Origin: Stenotrophomonas maltophilia
GTDB taxonomy: Bacteria; Pseudomonadota; Gammaproteobacteria; Xanthomonadales; Xanthomonadaceae
Reading direction: 5' to 3'
NCBI RefSeq assembly: GCF_004920835.1
Contig: NZ_QFHO01000014.1
Location: forward strand, 39,799 to 103,798
DNA: 64,000 nucleotides
This document shows, piece after piece, positions 8,951-16,164 of this stretch; the first letter of the stretch is position 1, and each line of letters starts with the position of its first letter. A program made the position numbers and the translations under genes. The notes beneath the pieces were generated by a model. That model ran no database searches. It worked only from the letters and a program-made list of their open reading frames with translations, and was not told where the DNA came from.

Positions 8951-8974
8951 AACAGCAACAGCAACAGCAACAGC
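8951..8974 (+). repeat. Microsatellite, 4 x AACAGC
   Basis: Four perfect tandem copies of AACAGC, directly before the large palindrome. Intergenic. Confidence 0.85.
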
Positions 8975-8990
8975 GTGCATTCCGTGGAAT

Positions 8991-9251
8991 GGCGGGGTGG
9001 GTCTGGTTGCGGGGGACGCTGCAAGTCCCCCTCCGGGGCCCGGCCCAGCCGCTGGCGGCTGTGCGTTCGGGCGCTTGCGAAGCAGTGCTTCGCAAGCAAA
9101 GCGCCCTCACCCCCGCAAGCTCGGTCGCCGCTTGCTCGTGTGCGCTGTCCTGCGTACACGGCAAGACCGGGGTTGGGCGTCCTGCCCAACCCGCCCGAGG
9201 CGTGCCTCGGGCCCATGCGGCTCACGCCCCCGCAACCGGACCCACCCCGCC
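8991..9251. repeat. Large nested-palindrome element, copy 1
   Basis: Outer 25-bp arms at 8991-9015 and 9227-9251 pair with one mismatch, which is a G:T wobble on RNA. Between them lie further hairpins: 9012-9030 (GGGGAC/GTCCCC), 9069-9106 (perfect 12-bp stem GCTTGCGAAGCA/TGCTTCGCAAGC inside GGGCGC/GCGCCC), 9171-9191 (GGTTGGGC/GCCCAACC) and 9194-9211 (CCCGAGGC/GCCTCGGG). No open frame in it resembles a protein. Copy 2 is at 63709-63810. Confidence 0.7.
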
Positions 9252-9300
9252 TTCGACAGACTCCTGCGATCTATCCGAACTGCGTTTTGTGTTGCTGTTG

Positions 9301-9347
9301 GTAGGTGTCGACCTTGGTCGACACGTAGATCCACGCCATGCGTGGAT
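9301..9347 (+). repeat. Tandem REP pair (GTCGAC-type then ATCCACG-type)
   Basis: Two directly adjacent GTAG-headed units: 9301-9324 with a GTGTCGACC/GGTCGACAC stem and 9325-9347 with an ATCCACG/CGTGGAT stem. The same two units in the same order recur at 63853-63900. Confidence 0.85.
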
Positions 9348-9460
9348 CAGGAGTTGCAGTGAGCATGAACGGACATCGGATCGTTCGCCCGGAAGTGCCA
9401 TGAGACAATTGGAAGCAATCCGGCTGCTTCCAGCCGCCCATGCGGCCCGTTTTCTTCCTG

Positions 9461-10381
9461 ATGTCCACTTCTTCCCCCCGCATCGCCACCACGTCCCCGC
9501 GCATCGCTCTGGGCGGCATCGGCCTGGCTGCAATCGGCGCCATTGCCGCTTCAGGCAAGGCCATCATCGTCAAGCTGGGGCTGCGCCATGGCGTGGATGC
9601 CACAACGCTGCTGGCGCTGCGCATGCTGATGGCGCTGCCCCTGTTCGCGCTGATGGCGGTGTGGGCCTCGCGCCGTGCCGCACCGCTGTCCTGGCGCGAC
9701 CGTGCACGCGTGCTGTGGCTGGGCTTCACCGGCTATTACCTGTCCAGCCTGCTGGACTTCCAGGGGCTGCAGTACATCAGCGTGACCCTGGAACGATTGA
9801 TCCTGTACTTGAACCCGACCCTGGTACTGCTGATCAACGTGCTGCTGGCACGACAGCGGCCGGGCCGCTGGCAGATCGGTGCGCTGGTGCTGAGCTATAT
9901 CGGCGTGCTGATCGCCTTCGGCCACGATCTGCAGCGTGAGGGCGGGCAGATCATCCTCGGCAGCCTGCTGGTGCTGGGCAGTGCACTCAGCTATGCGCTG
10001 TACCTGTTCGGCAGTGGGCAGGTGGTGGCGCGCATCGGTGCGGTGCGGCTGACCGCCTATGCCAGCTGCGTGGCCAGCGCGCTGGTGCTGCTGCATTTCG
10101 CGGTGACCCATCCGCTGCCGCTGCTGTGGCAGGCTCCGGCGCCGGTGCAGTGGCTGTCGCTGGTCAACGCCACCGTGTGCACGGTGCTGCCGGTGCTGGC
10201 GATCATGCTGGCGGTGCAGCGCGTGGGTTCGTCGCTGGCCGCGCAGGTCGGTATGCTGGGCCCTGTTTCCACCATCGTGATGAGCCTATGGCTGCTCGAC
10301 GAACCGATGGGGCCGGCGCAGATCGCCGGCACCGTACTGGTGCTGATCGGCGTACTGCTGGTGACCCGCCTGCGACGCTGA
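9461..10381 (+). CDS. EamA/DMT-family transporter
   Basis: 306 aa with about ten hydrophobic helices in two EamA repeats. The first repeat begins AAIGAIAASGKAIIVKLGLRHGVDATTLLALRML and contains the family-typical stretch LQYISVTLERLILYLNPTLVLL. The second ends AAQVGMLGPVSTIVMSLWLLDEP. The family exports metabolites or amino acids; the substrate is unknown. The start at the ATG at 9461 is preferred over an ATG seven codons upstream, but neither has a clear RBS. Its stop overlaps the presumed start of the ATL gene. Confidence 0.8.
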   Translation: MSTSSPRIATTSPRIALGGIGLAAIGAIAASGKAIIVKLGLRHGVDATTLLALRMLMALPLFALMAVWASRRAAPLSWRDRARVLWLGFTGYYLSSLLDFQGLQYISVTLERLILYLNPTLVLLINVLLARQRPGRWQIGALVLSYIGVLIAFGHDLQREGGQIILGSLLVLGSALSYALYLFGSGQVVARIGAVRLTAYASCVASALVLLHFAVTHPLPLLWQAPAPVQWLSLVNATVCTVLPVLAIMLAVQRVGSSLAAQVGMLGPVSTIVMSLWLLDEPMGPAQIAGTVLVLIGVLLVTRLRR

Positions 10382-10716
10382 CGCCGGAGCAGGCGCGTGC
10401 GCGCATCCTGGCGGTGATCCGTGCGATTCCGCCTGGCAAGGTGATGGGCTACGGCCAGGTGGCGATGCGTGCCGGCCTGCCTGGGCGCGCGCGGTTGACC
10501 GCACGCATCCTCGGCCAGAACGACGATCCAGACCTGCCCTGGCACCGCGTGCTGCGCTCGGATGGGCGCATTGCCATGGAAGAAGGGTCGGCCGGCTGGC
10601 GCGAGCAGTCGCAGCGGCTGCGTGCCGAGGGCGTAGTGGTGGAGAATGGCCGGGTGCGGATGCCCGCGACCGATCCGGTTGCAGCGCTGGATGCGGCCGT
10701 GTGGGGCCCCGGTTGA
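10378..10716 (+). CDS. Alkyltransferase-like (ATL/MGMT-family) DNA-repair protein
   Basis: About 112 aa. The fold is the DNA-binding domain of O6-alkylguanine-DNA alkyltransferase (ARILAVIRAIPPGKVMGYGQVA), but the active-site PCHRV is PWHRV here. The Cys-to-Trp change defines ATL proteins, which bind alkylated guanine and flag it for nucleotide-excision repair without removing the alkyl group. The start is odd: no ATG, GTG or TTG lies near the domain start. Candidates are a CTG at 10378 that overlaps the EamA stop (CTGA), or an ATG at 10288 far inside the EamA gene, giving 142 aa. The end and identity are secure; the start is not. Confidence 0.8.
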   Translation: MTPEQARARILAVIRAIPPGKVMGYGQVAMRAGLPGRARLTARILGQNDDPDLPWHRVLRSDGRIAMEEGSAGWREQSQRLRAEGVVVENGRVRMPATDPVAALDAAVWGPG

Positions 10717-10809
10717 GCGCCGCTGGCGACTGAACAGGCTACGCCTGCCGGTCGCCAACAAGACACGGTGCTGCGGCTATGATGGAGGCCGTTCCATGCC
10801 GGTGCTCCC

Positions 10810-11484
10810 ATGTTCCCGCGACTGCCTACCGTTACCAAGGCCCTGCTGATCGCCAACGCGATCCTGTTCCTGCTGCAGCAGCCGTTCCTGCTCGGCATGC
10901 AGACCTTCGAGCCGTTCATGCTGCAACCGTTGCAGCAGGGCTTCGACGCATTCTCGCCGGGTGGCAACTTCCAGCCGTGGCAGCTGCTGACCTATGGCTT
11001 CCTGCACGGCAGCTTCGGGCACCTGTTCTTCAACATGCTGGCCGTCTTCATGTTTGGCGCGCCACTGGAGCAGACCTGGGGCGAGAAGCGCTTCCTGCTC
11101 TATTACCTGGTGTGCGTGGCCGGTGCCGGCGTCTGCCAGCTGCTGGTGGGCACGCTGCTGGAAAACCCGGCCACGGTGCTGGGCGCTTCCGGTGGCGTGT
11201 TCGGCCTGCTGCTGGCCTACGGCATGTTGTTCCCGAACCAACGGGTGATGCTGCTGTTCCCGCCGATTCCGATGAAGGCACGGACCTTCGTGATCCTGTT
11301 CGGCGTGGGCGAGCTGGTGCTGGGCATGACCGGCTGGCAGCCGGGCGTGGCCCATTTCGCGCACCTGGGCGGCATGCTGTTCGGCTGGTTGCTGATCCGC
11401 TACTGGCGCGGGCAGCCGCCGTTCAACAAGCGTCGTCCGCCCGGCCCGCCGAAGCGCCCGAACCATCTGCGCAGCGTGAAGTGA
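10810..11484 (+). CDS. Rhomboid-family intramembrane serine protease
   Basis: 224 aa inner-membrane protease with six predicted TM helices. The catalytic serine is in GASGGVFG (Ser127) and the catalytic histidine in HFAHLGGMLFGW (His185). The HGSFGHLFFNM segment (residues 66-76) is the conserved oxyanion/His region on the second helix. The basic, Pro-rich cytoplasmic tail is short. It would cleave TM segments of membrane substrates; the substrate is unknown. A perfect-looking stem-loop spans the stop codon (11474-11508). Confidence 0.92.
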   Translation: MFPRLPTVTKALLIANAILFLLQQPFLLGMQTFEPFMLQPLQQGFDAFSPGGNFQPWQLLTYGFLHGSFGHLFFNMLAVFMFGAPLEQTWGEKRFLLYYLVCVAGAGVCQLLVGTLLENPATVLGASGGVFGLLLAYGMLFPNQRVMLLFPPIPMKARTFVILFGVGELVLGMTGWQPGVAHFAHLGGMLFGWLLIRYWRGQPPFNKRRPPGPPKRPNHLRSVK

Positions 11485-11508
11485 GGCGCGATGCGCCTCG
11501 CTTCACGC
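11474..11508 (+). terminator. Stem-loop spanning the rhomboid stop codon
   Basis: 16-bp arms (GCGTGAAGTGAGGCGC and its near-complement, one mismatch) around a 3-nt loop. The TGA stop lies inside the 5' arm. There is no T-run, so it may act as an RNA-stability hairpin or a Rho-linked end rather than a classical terminator. Confidence 0.5.
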
Positions 11509-11510
11509 GG

Positions 11511-11623
11511 GTAGGTGCCAACCTTGGTTGGCACGCTTTGAACGGGATCATTTGACGCTGTAGGTGCCGACCGTTGGTCGGCACGCATTGCCCGGTAGTT
11601 GCCAACCTTGGTTGGCACCTACC
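11511..11623 (+). repeat. REP cluster, three GTAG-headed units
   Basis: Units at 11511-11534 (TGCCAACC/GGTTGGCA stem), 11560-11584 (TGCCGACC/GGTCGGCA stem, slightly asymmetric) and 11594-11623 (TGCCAACC/GGTTGGCA with GTAG and CTAC at both ends). They lie between the convergent rhomboid and flavoprotein genes. Confidence 0.85.
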
Positions 11624-11657
11624 AACAGCAGATCGCGACAACGGCAGGGCAAACCCG

Positions 11658-11681
11658 CATCCGCGCGTGGCGAGGATCTAC
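11658..11681 (-). repeat. Decayed REP unit supplying a stop codon
   Basis: On the minus strand it reads GTAGATCC followed by a degenerate ATCCACG-type stem with a few substitutions. Its TAG (11678-11680) is the stop codon of the flavoprotein gene. Confidence 0.65.
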
Positions 11682-13261
11682 AGATCCTGCAACACCACCT
11701 GGGCGGCATTGTGTCCCGGCGCACCGGTCACACCGCCACCGGGATGGGTGCCCGACCCGCACAGGTATAGTCCGGGCAGGGCGCCGCGATAGCCGGCCTG
11801 GCCGACCATCGGTCGAGCCGAGAACAGCTGGTTGGCACTGAGCGCGCCATGAAAAATGTCGCCACCGATCAGGCCGAAGGTCCGTTCAAGATCCAGCGGT
11901 GACAGCACCTGTCGACCGAGAACACTGTCGGCGAAGCCGGGTGCATACCGTTCAACGGTGGCGATCATCAGGTCGGCAACGGTATCGCGGTGATCATCCC
12001 AATGGCGGCCTTCAGGCAACACCGGCGCCACGTGCTGGCAGAACAGGCTGGCCACATGCTGGCCGGGCGGCGCCAGCGAATCGTCCAGCGTACTGGGAAT
12101 GAGCATTTCCACGATCGGTTCGCGCGACCAGCCGTCGCGGCGCGCATCCAGCCAGGCCCGGTCCATGTAGTCCAGGCTGGGCGCAATGATGATGCCGGCG
12201 CTGAGGTGATCGCCGGGGCCGGGCAGGGCGCGGAAGTCCGGCAACCGCGACAGCGCCACGTTCATCCGGAAGGTGCCGGAGCCGCAACGCCAGTTCGCCA
12301 TCCGCTCGCGCGTAGCTGCCGGTACCTGCGAAGGTTCCAACAATTGCTCGTACAGCAGTTTTGGATTGACGTTGGCGATCACTGCTCTTGCACGCAGGAT
12401 TTCACCGTTGGCCAGTTCCACGCCCACCGCGCGGCCCTGTTCGATCCGCACGCGCTGCACCCCGGCCTCCGCGCGCAGTTCCGCGCCGGCCTCGCGTGCC
12501 GACGCCGCAATCGCCTGGCTGATCGTTCCCATGCCGCCGATCGCGTGGCCCCACGCGCCTTTCACGCCATTGCACTGGCCGAATACGTGGTGCAGCAGCA
12601 CGTACGCACTGCCCGGTGTGTACGGGCTTGCGTAGTTGCCGACGATGCCATCGAAACCAAACAGCGCCTTGATCGGCGCGCTCTCGAACCAGCGATCCAG
12701 ATACTCGGCCGCCGACAGCGTGAACAGGTCGAGCAGTTCCTGCCGCAGCGAGGTATCCAGCGTAGCCAGTTCACGACCGAGGCGGCCCATCTGCCACAGG
12801 GCGGGCAGGGCACGCCAACCGCCCGTCACGCCCAGATCCGGTGGCGCACGCAGAGCCCACGCGCGCAGTACGTCGGCGAAGATCTCCAGGCGCGCCTCGT
12901 ACGCTGGCAAGCGCTGCGCATCCTGTTTGGAGAACTTCGCTACTTCGGCCTGGGTGCGGCCCAGCGCCGACAGCAGATAGCGGTCATCAGGCAACGGCAG
13001 GAAGTTGTTGGCCGGACGCGCGACGATGCGCAGCCCATGTGCATGCAGCTGCAGGTCATCGATCACCTGCGGTTGCAGCAGCGAGACCGTGTATGACGCC
13101 ACCGAATTGCGGAAACCGGGATGGAATTCCTCGGTGACTGCCGCGCCGCCGAGAACGCCACGACGTTCCAGCACCAGCACTTTCTTTCCGCCGCGCGCCA
13201 GATAGGCCGCGCAGACCAAGCCGTTGTGGCCACCGCCAACGATGATCGCATCCCAGGTCAT
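11678..13261 (-). CDS. FAD-dependent oxidoreductase, phytoene-dehydrogenase-like
   Basis: 527 aa. The N-terminal dinucleotide-binding motif is WDAIIVGGGHNGLVCAAYLARGG. The C-terminal FAD segment LYLCGSGTHPGGGVTGAPGHNAAQ is typical of the CrtI/carotenoid-desaturase-like and PYROXD2-like branch of NAD(P)/FAD oxidoreductases. No other carotenoid genes are near, so the substrate is unknown. The ATG at 13261 has a GAGG box five bases upstream and is preferred over a GTG at 13267. The TAG stop comes from the GTAG head of a degenerate REP unit. Confidence 0.85.
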   Translation of the reverse strand: MTWDAIIVGGGHNGLVCAAYLARGGKKVLVLERRGVLGGAAVTEEFHPGFRNSVASYTVSLLQPQVIDDLQLHAHGLRIVARPANNFLPLPDDRYLLSALGRTQAEVAKFSKQDAQRLPAYEARLEIFADVLRAWALRAPPDLGVTGGWRALPALWQMGRLGRELATLDTSLRQELLDLFTLSAAEYLDRWFESAPIKALFGFDGIVGNYASPYTPGSAYVLLHHVFGQCNGVKGAWGHAIGGMGTISQAIAASAREAGAELRAEAGVQRVRIEQGRAVGVELANGEILRARAVIANVNPKLLYEQLLEPSQVPAATRERMANWRCGSGTFRMNVALSRLPDFRALPGPGDHLSAGIIIAPSLDYMDRAWLDARRDGWSREPIVEMLIPSTLDDSLAPPGQHVASLFCQHVAPVLPEGRHWDDHRDTVADLMIATVERYAPGFADSVLGRQVLSPLDLERTFGLIGGDIFHGALSANQLFSARPMVGQAGYRGALPGLYLCGSGTHPGGGVTGAPGHNAAQVVLQDL

Positions 13262-13272
13262 CAGCACCTCGG

Positions 13273-13360
13273 AAAAAGGGACGGAGGGAGTTAAGTCGCA
13301 ATCTGCATCTGAGCACAGGACAGGGGCAGAAACGACTTAATCCCCTCCGTCCCCTTTTTT
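13273..13360. repeat. Imperfect inverted repeat reaching into the VOC gene
   Basis: The left arm (13273-13298) reads A5-GGGACGGAGGG-AGTTAAGTCG. The right arm (13333-13359) is its near-complement, with small indels. The central 34 bp is not paired. The right arm encodes the last residues and stop of the VOC gene. Confidence 0.75.
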
Positions 13361-13831
13361 GATTGCCGCTTCGATGGTGGCGATGTCGATCTTCTTCATC
13401 GGCATCATCGCGTTGAAGGCGCGCTTGGCCAGTGCCTTGTCCTTGCTGGTTACCGCTTCGATCAGCATGCGCGGGCTGATCTGCCAGGAGATGCCCCAGC
13501 GGTCCTTGCACCAGCCGCATTGGCTCTCCTGTCCGCCGTTGCCGACGATCGCATTCCACAGGCGGTCGGTCTCGGCCTGGTCCTCGGTCTGGATCTGGAA
13601 GGAGAACGCTTCGCTGTGCTTGAACGCGGTGCCGCCGTTGAGGCCGACACAGGGAACACCACAGACCGTGAACTCGACCGTCAGCACATTGCCTTCCTTG
13701 CCGTCGGGATAGTCACCGGGGGCGTGATGCACGGCGGTCACCGCGCTGTCGGGCAGGAGGCTGGCGTAGAAGGTGGCGGCCTCGAGCGCGCCGTTGTCGT
13801 ACCAGACACAGATCGTATTCTTGTGTGCCAT
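13337..13831 (-). CDS. VOC-family PhnB-like protein
   Basis: 164 aa with the vicinal-oxygen-chelate fold of the 3-demethylubiquinone-methyltransferase-like (PhnB) type: ICVWYDNGALEAATFYASLLPDS, GTAFKHSEAFSFQIQT, CGWCKDRWGISWQISPRML. These proteins are small cytosolic homologues of glyoxalase; the substrate is unknown. The C-terminal KKGDGGD and the TAA stop are encoded by the right arm of the repeat at 13273-13360, so the original end was probably replaced or extended. The start at the ATG at 13831 matches the domain edge. Confidence 0.8.
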   Translation of the reverse strand: MAHKNTICVWYDNGALEAATFYASLLPDSAVTAVHHAPGDYPDGKEGNVLTVEFTVCGVPCVGLNGGTAFKHSEAFSFQIQTEDQAETDRLWNAIVGNGGQESQCGWCKDRWGISWQISPRMLIEAVTSKDKALAKRAFNAMMPMKKIDIATIEAAIKKGDGGD

Positions 13832-13905
13832 GTCGGGGCTCCGCGATGGACGAAGCCGCAGCGATAGCACGCCCGGTGTTAACCCGGGATCGTGCTGCAC
13901 CCGCA

Positions 13906-13930
13906 AAAAAGGGCGCCCGAAGGCGCCCTC
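13906..13930 (-). terminator. Terminator of the first M13 peptidase gene
   Basis: On the minus strand: AGGGCGCC, short loop, GGCGCCCT and then T6. It starts about 25 bp after the stop at 13955. Confidence 0.85.
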
Positions 13931-13954
13931 TGCATTACCGGTGCGGCAGTTGGC

Positions 13955-15961
13955 TCAGCGCCAGACCTTGATCTGCTCGGCTTCGCTGCGCTGCATCGGC
14001 TGGCCGGCCTTGCAGCTGAAGGTGGCGCCAAATGCCGGCAGGTTGGCCAGCGTGCCGTTGCTGCGCCACAGGCCCGGCGCACGGATGTCGGCGGTCAGGC
14101 GGCGCACGGCTTCGTTCGGCGACAGCTGCTGTGCCCACAGCGCCGACCAGGCGCGGAAGAAGCCCTGCTGCTGTGCCTGCTTGGCCTTCGGCTCCTGTGC
14201 GAGATAAGCCGCCCAGGCCAGCTCCAGGCCGGCGATGTCGGCCAGGTTCTCTTCCTGGGTCAGCGTGCCGTTGACCTTGGCACCCTTCACGCCCGGGAAA
14301 TCATAGCTGCCGTACTGCGCGGCCACGCGGTTGCCGAGCAGGGTCCAGGCGGTCTTGTCGGCCGGGGTCCACCAGCTGCGCAACTCGCCCTTGGCGTCGA
14401 CCAGCGCACCCTTGGCATCGATCGCACGGGTCAGTTCGTGGCCAACCAGGCCACCGAAGCTGCCGAACTTGTCGGCGGCATCGGCCTTGGCGTTGAACAC
14501 CGGGCCCTGCAGGATCGCGGCGGTGACGATCAGGCGGTTCTGGGCCAGGTCGTAGGCCAGCGACGGCTGCTGCGGCAGCACGTCCCAGCGACGGTCGGCG
14601 TTGCCCTTGCCGATGCGCTTCATTTCCTCGCGATGGCGCCAGGTCGAAGCGATCAGCATGTTGCCGCCGAACGAGCCACGGCCCATCGGCTGCACGCTGT
14701 AGTCGAGGTCGCGCAGCGGGGTGCCGATCTCGATCTTCAGCGCGGCCAGCTTGGCCTGCGCTTCGGTCTTGGCCTCGGCGCTCATCCAGCTGCTGTTCTT
14801 GACCGCTTCGATCTGCACTTCACGGACCTTGTCGACGATCCACGCCGCCTGGCGACGGTCTTCGGCCGGCAGGTAACGGGCGGCGTATTCGCGACCGACC
14901 ATCGGGCCAGCGGCCACGTTGATCGCATCGAGCACGTCTTCCCAACGCTGCGGCGGCAGGGTCTCGCCACGCAGCACGCGGCCGCGGAATTCGAACTCGG
15001 CGTCGCGGTAGGCCTTGGACAGGTACGGCGCCATCGAGTCGCCCACGCGCCAGCGCAGGTAGGCCTTCCACTGGTCCGGCTTGAGCTTGGTGACCATGCC
15101 GTCGAGCTGCTTGAACAGGCCCGGGTCGGCCAGCGAGACCAGGTCGTCATCCACGCCCTGTGCCTTCAGGAAAGCGTCCAGCTGCAGGTTGCGGTAGCGG
15201 CTGTTGAGCTCCTTGGTGGAGATCGGCGCGTAGTTGTTGAACGGGTTGTTGATGCCGGCCAGCGACTGCGCATTGCGTGCCAGCTCGGTTTCCAGCGCGA
15301 TCACCGCCTGCGACTCGGCATCCAGCTTGGCGGCCGGGGTGCCGGTCAGCGCCAGGATCTGCTTGACGTAGTTGCGGTAGCGCCCCATCAGGGCCACGGT
15401 GTCGGCATCTGTACGGGTATAGAACGCCGGATCCGGCAAGCCCATGCCGCCCTGCATGAAGTAGCCGATGTGGCGGTCAAGTGCCTTCAGGTCGACGTCC
15501 GGGCCGAAGTTGAAGGCCACCGGGATGCCGACCTGGTGCAGTGCCGCGATCGAGGCCGGTACATCCTTGGCCTTCTTGATCGCGTTGATGCGGGTCAGCA
15601 GCGGTGCGATCGGGTTGGAGCCGTCCGCTTCCACGGCCGCTTCGTCCAGGCCACTGGCCCAGAAATCACCCAGCAGCTTCTGCACGTTGCCCTGCGGCGA
15701 CTTCATCGCCGCGTCGAGCAGTTCGCGCTGCTGCTGGCGGCTGCGGTCGACCAGCTGGCCCAGTGCGGTGATGGCGCCGGTCTGCGGTACCGGGTTGGCC
15801 TTCAGCCAGCCTGCATTGGTGGCGTCGTAGAAGTCGCTGCACTGGGCGCTGACAGCCGGGGCGCGCGCGGCCTTTTTCTTGGCGGCGAATGCATCGTGGG
15901 TCGGGACCAGGGTCGCCAGGCTGATGCCCAGGGCGATGGCAAGCGGACGGAAATTGGGCAT
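13955..15961 (-). CDS. M13-family metallopeptidase homologue with broken zinc motif
   Basis: 668 aa, normal M13 (neprilysin/PepO) length, with a signal peptide (residues 1-26, ending DAFAA). The fold-level motifs are clear: CSDFYDATNAGWL near the N-terminus, and EENLADIAGLELAW with the third zinc-ligand Glu (about 571). The HExxH motif reads HELTR (His508-Glu509-Leu-Thr-Arg512), so the second zinc-ligand His is missing. The substrate-binding N-A-(Y/F)-Y motif, present in the neighbour as NAYY, is also not seen. It is probably a non-catalytic or altered paralogue. It lies directly downstream of an intact M13 gene on the same strand. Confidence 0.88.
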   Translation of the reverse strand: MPNFRPLAIALGISLATLVPTHDAFAAKKKAARAPAVSAQCSDFYDATNAGWLKANPVPQTGAITALGQLVDRSRQQQRELLDAAMKSPQGNVQKLLGDFWASGLDEAAVEADGSNPIAPLLTRINAIKKAKDVPASIAALHQVGIPVAFNFGPDVDLKALDRHIGYFMQGGMGLPDPAFYTRTDADTVALMGRYRNYVKQILALTGTPAAKLDAESQAVIALETELARNAQSLAGINNPFNNYAPISTKELNSRYRNLQLDAFLKAQGVDDDLVSLADPGLFKQLDGMVTKLKPDQWKAYLRWRVGDSMAPYLSKAYRDAEFEFRGRVLRGETLPPQRWEDVLDAINVAAGPMVGREYAARYLPAEDRRQAAWIVDKVREVQIEAVKNSSWMSAEAKTEAQAKLAALKIEIGTPLRDLDYSVQPMGRGSFGGNMLIASTWRHREEMKRIGKGNADRRWDVLPQQPSLAYDLAQNRLIVTAAILQGPVFNAKADAADKFGSFGGLVGHELTRAIDAKGALVDAKGELRSWWTPADKTAWTLLGNRVAAQYGSYDFPGVKGAKVNGTLTQEENLADIAGLELAWAAYLAQEPKAKQAQQQGFFRAWSALWAQQLSPNEAVRRLTADIRAPGLWRSNGTLANLPAFGATFSCKAGQPMQRSEAEQIKVWR

Positions 15962-16063
15962 GTGGAACGAATCCGTGATGGATTGAGGGCGCGCGCACTA
16001 TAGCAAGCTGTGCATCGACGCGGCATGCAGGCGTCACGCCCTGTTCGCGGGTCACCGGCATCA

Positions 16064-16086
16064 GTAGATCCAGGCCATGCGTGGAT
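16064..16086 (+). repeat. REP (GTAG-type) monomer
   Basis: GTAG head with an ATCCA(C/G)G/CGTGGAT-type stem containing one substitution. It lies between the two M13 genes. Confidence 0.75.
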
Positions 16087-16108
16087 GACATGCAATGCGC
16101 CGCCAAAA

Positions 16109-16138
16109 GCAGAGGCCCGGGAATTCCCGGGCCTCTGC
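16109..16138 (-). terminator. Terminator of the intact M13 peptidase gene
   Basis: Stem GCAGAGGCCCGGG / CCCGGGCCTCTGC with a tight loop, followed on the minus strand by TTTTGG. It lies about 27 bp after the stop at 16165. Confidence 0.7.
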
Positions 16139-16164
16139 AGGTCTACCTTGGCATCAGCCAGGGC

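Larger units (their letters stand above)
8892..9460. other. 569-bp intergenic region filled with repeats
   Basis: No gene is supported here. It holds, in order: one REP unit (8905-8927), a hexanucleotide microsatellite (8951-8974), a large nested palindrome (8991-9251), and a tandem REP pair (9301-9347). The last 110 bp are the leader of the EamA gene. Confidence 0.8.

Noticed and set aside
8951..8974. AACAGC repeats considered as a CRISPR or phase-variation tract.
   Set aside because: Perfect 6-bp tandem units with no spacers, outside any coding frame; a plain microsatellite.
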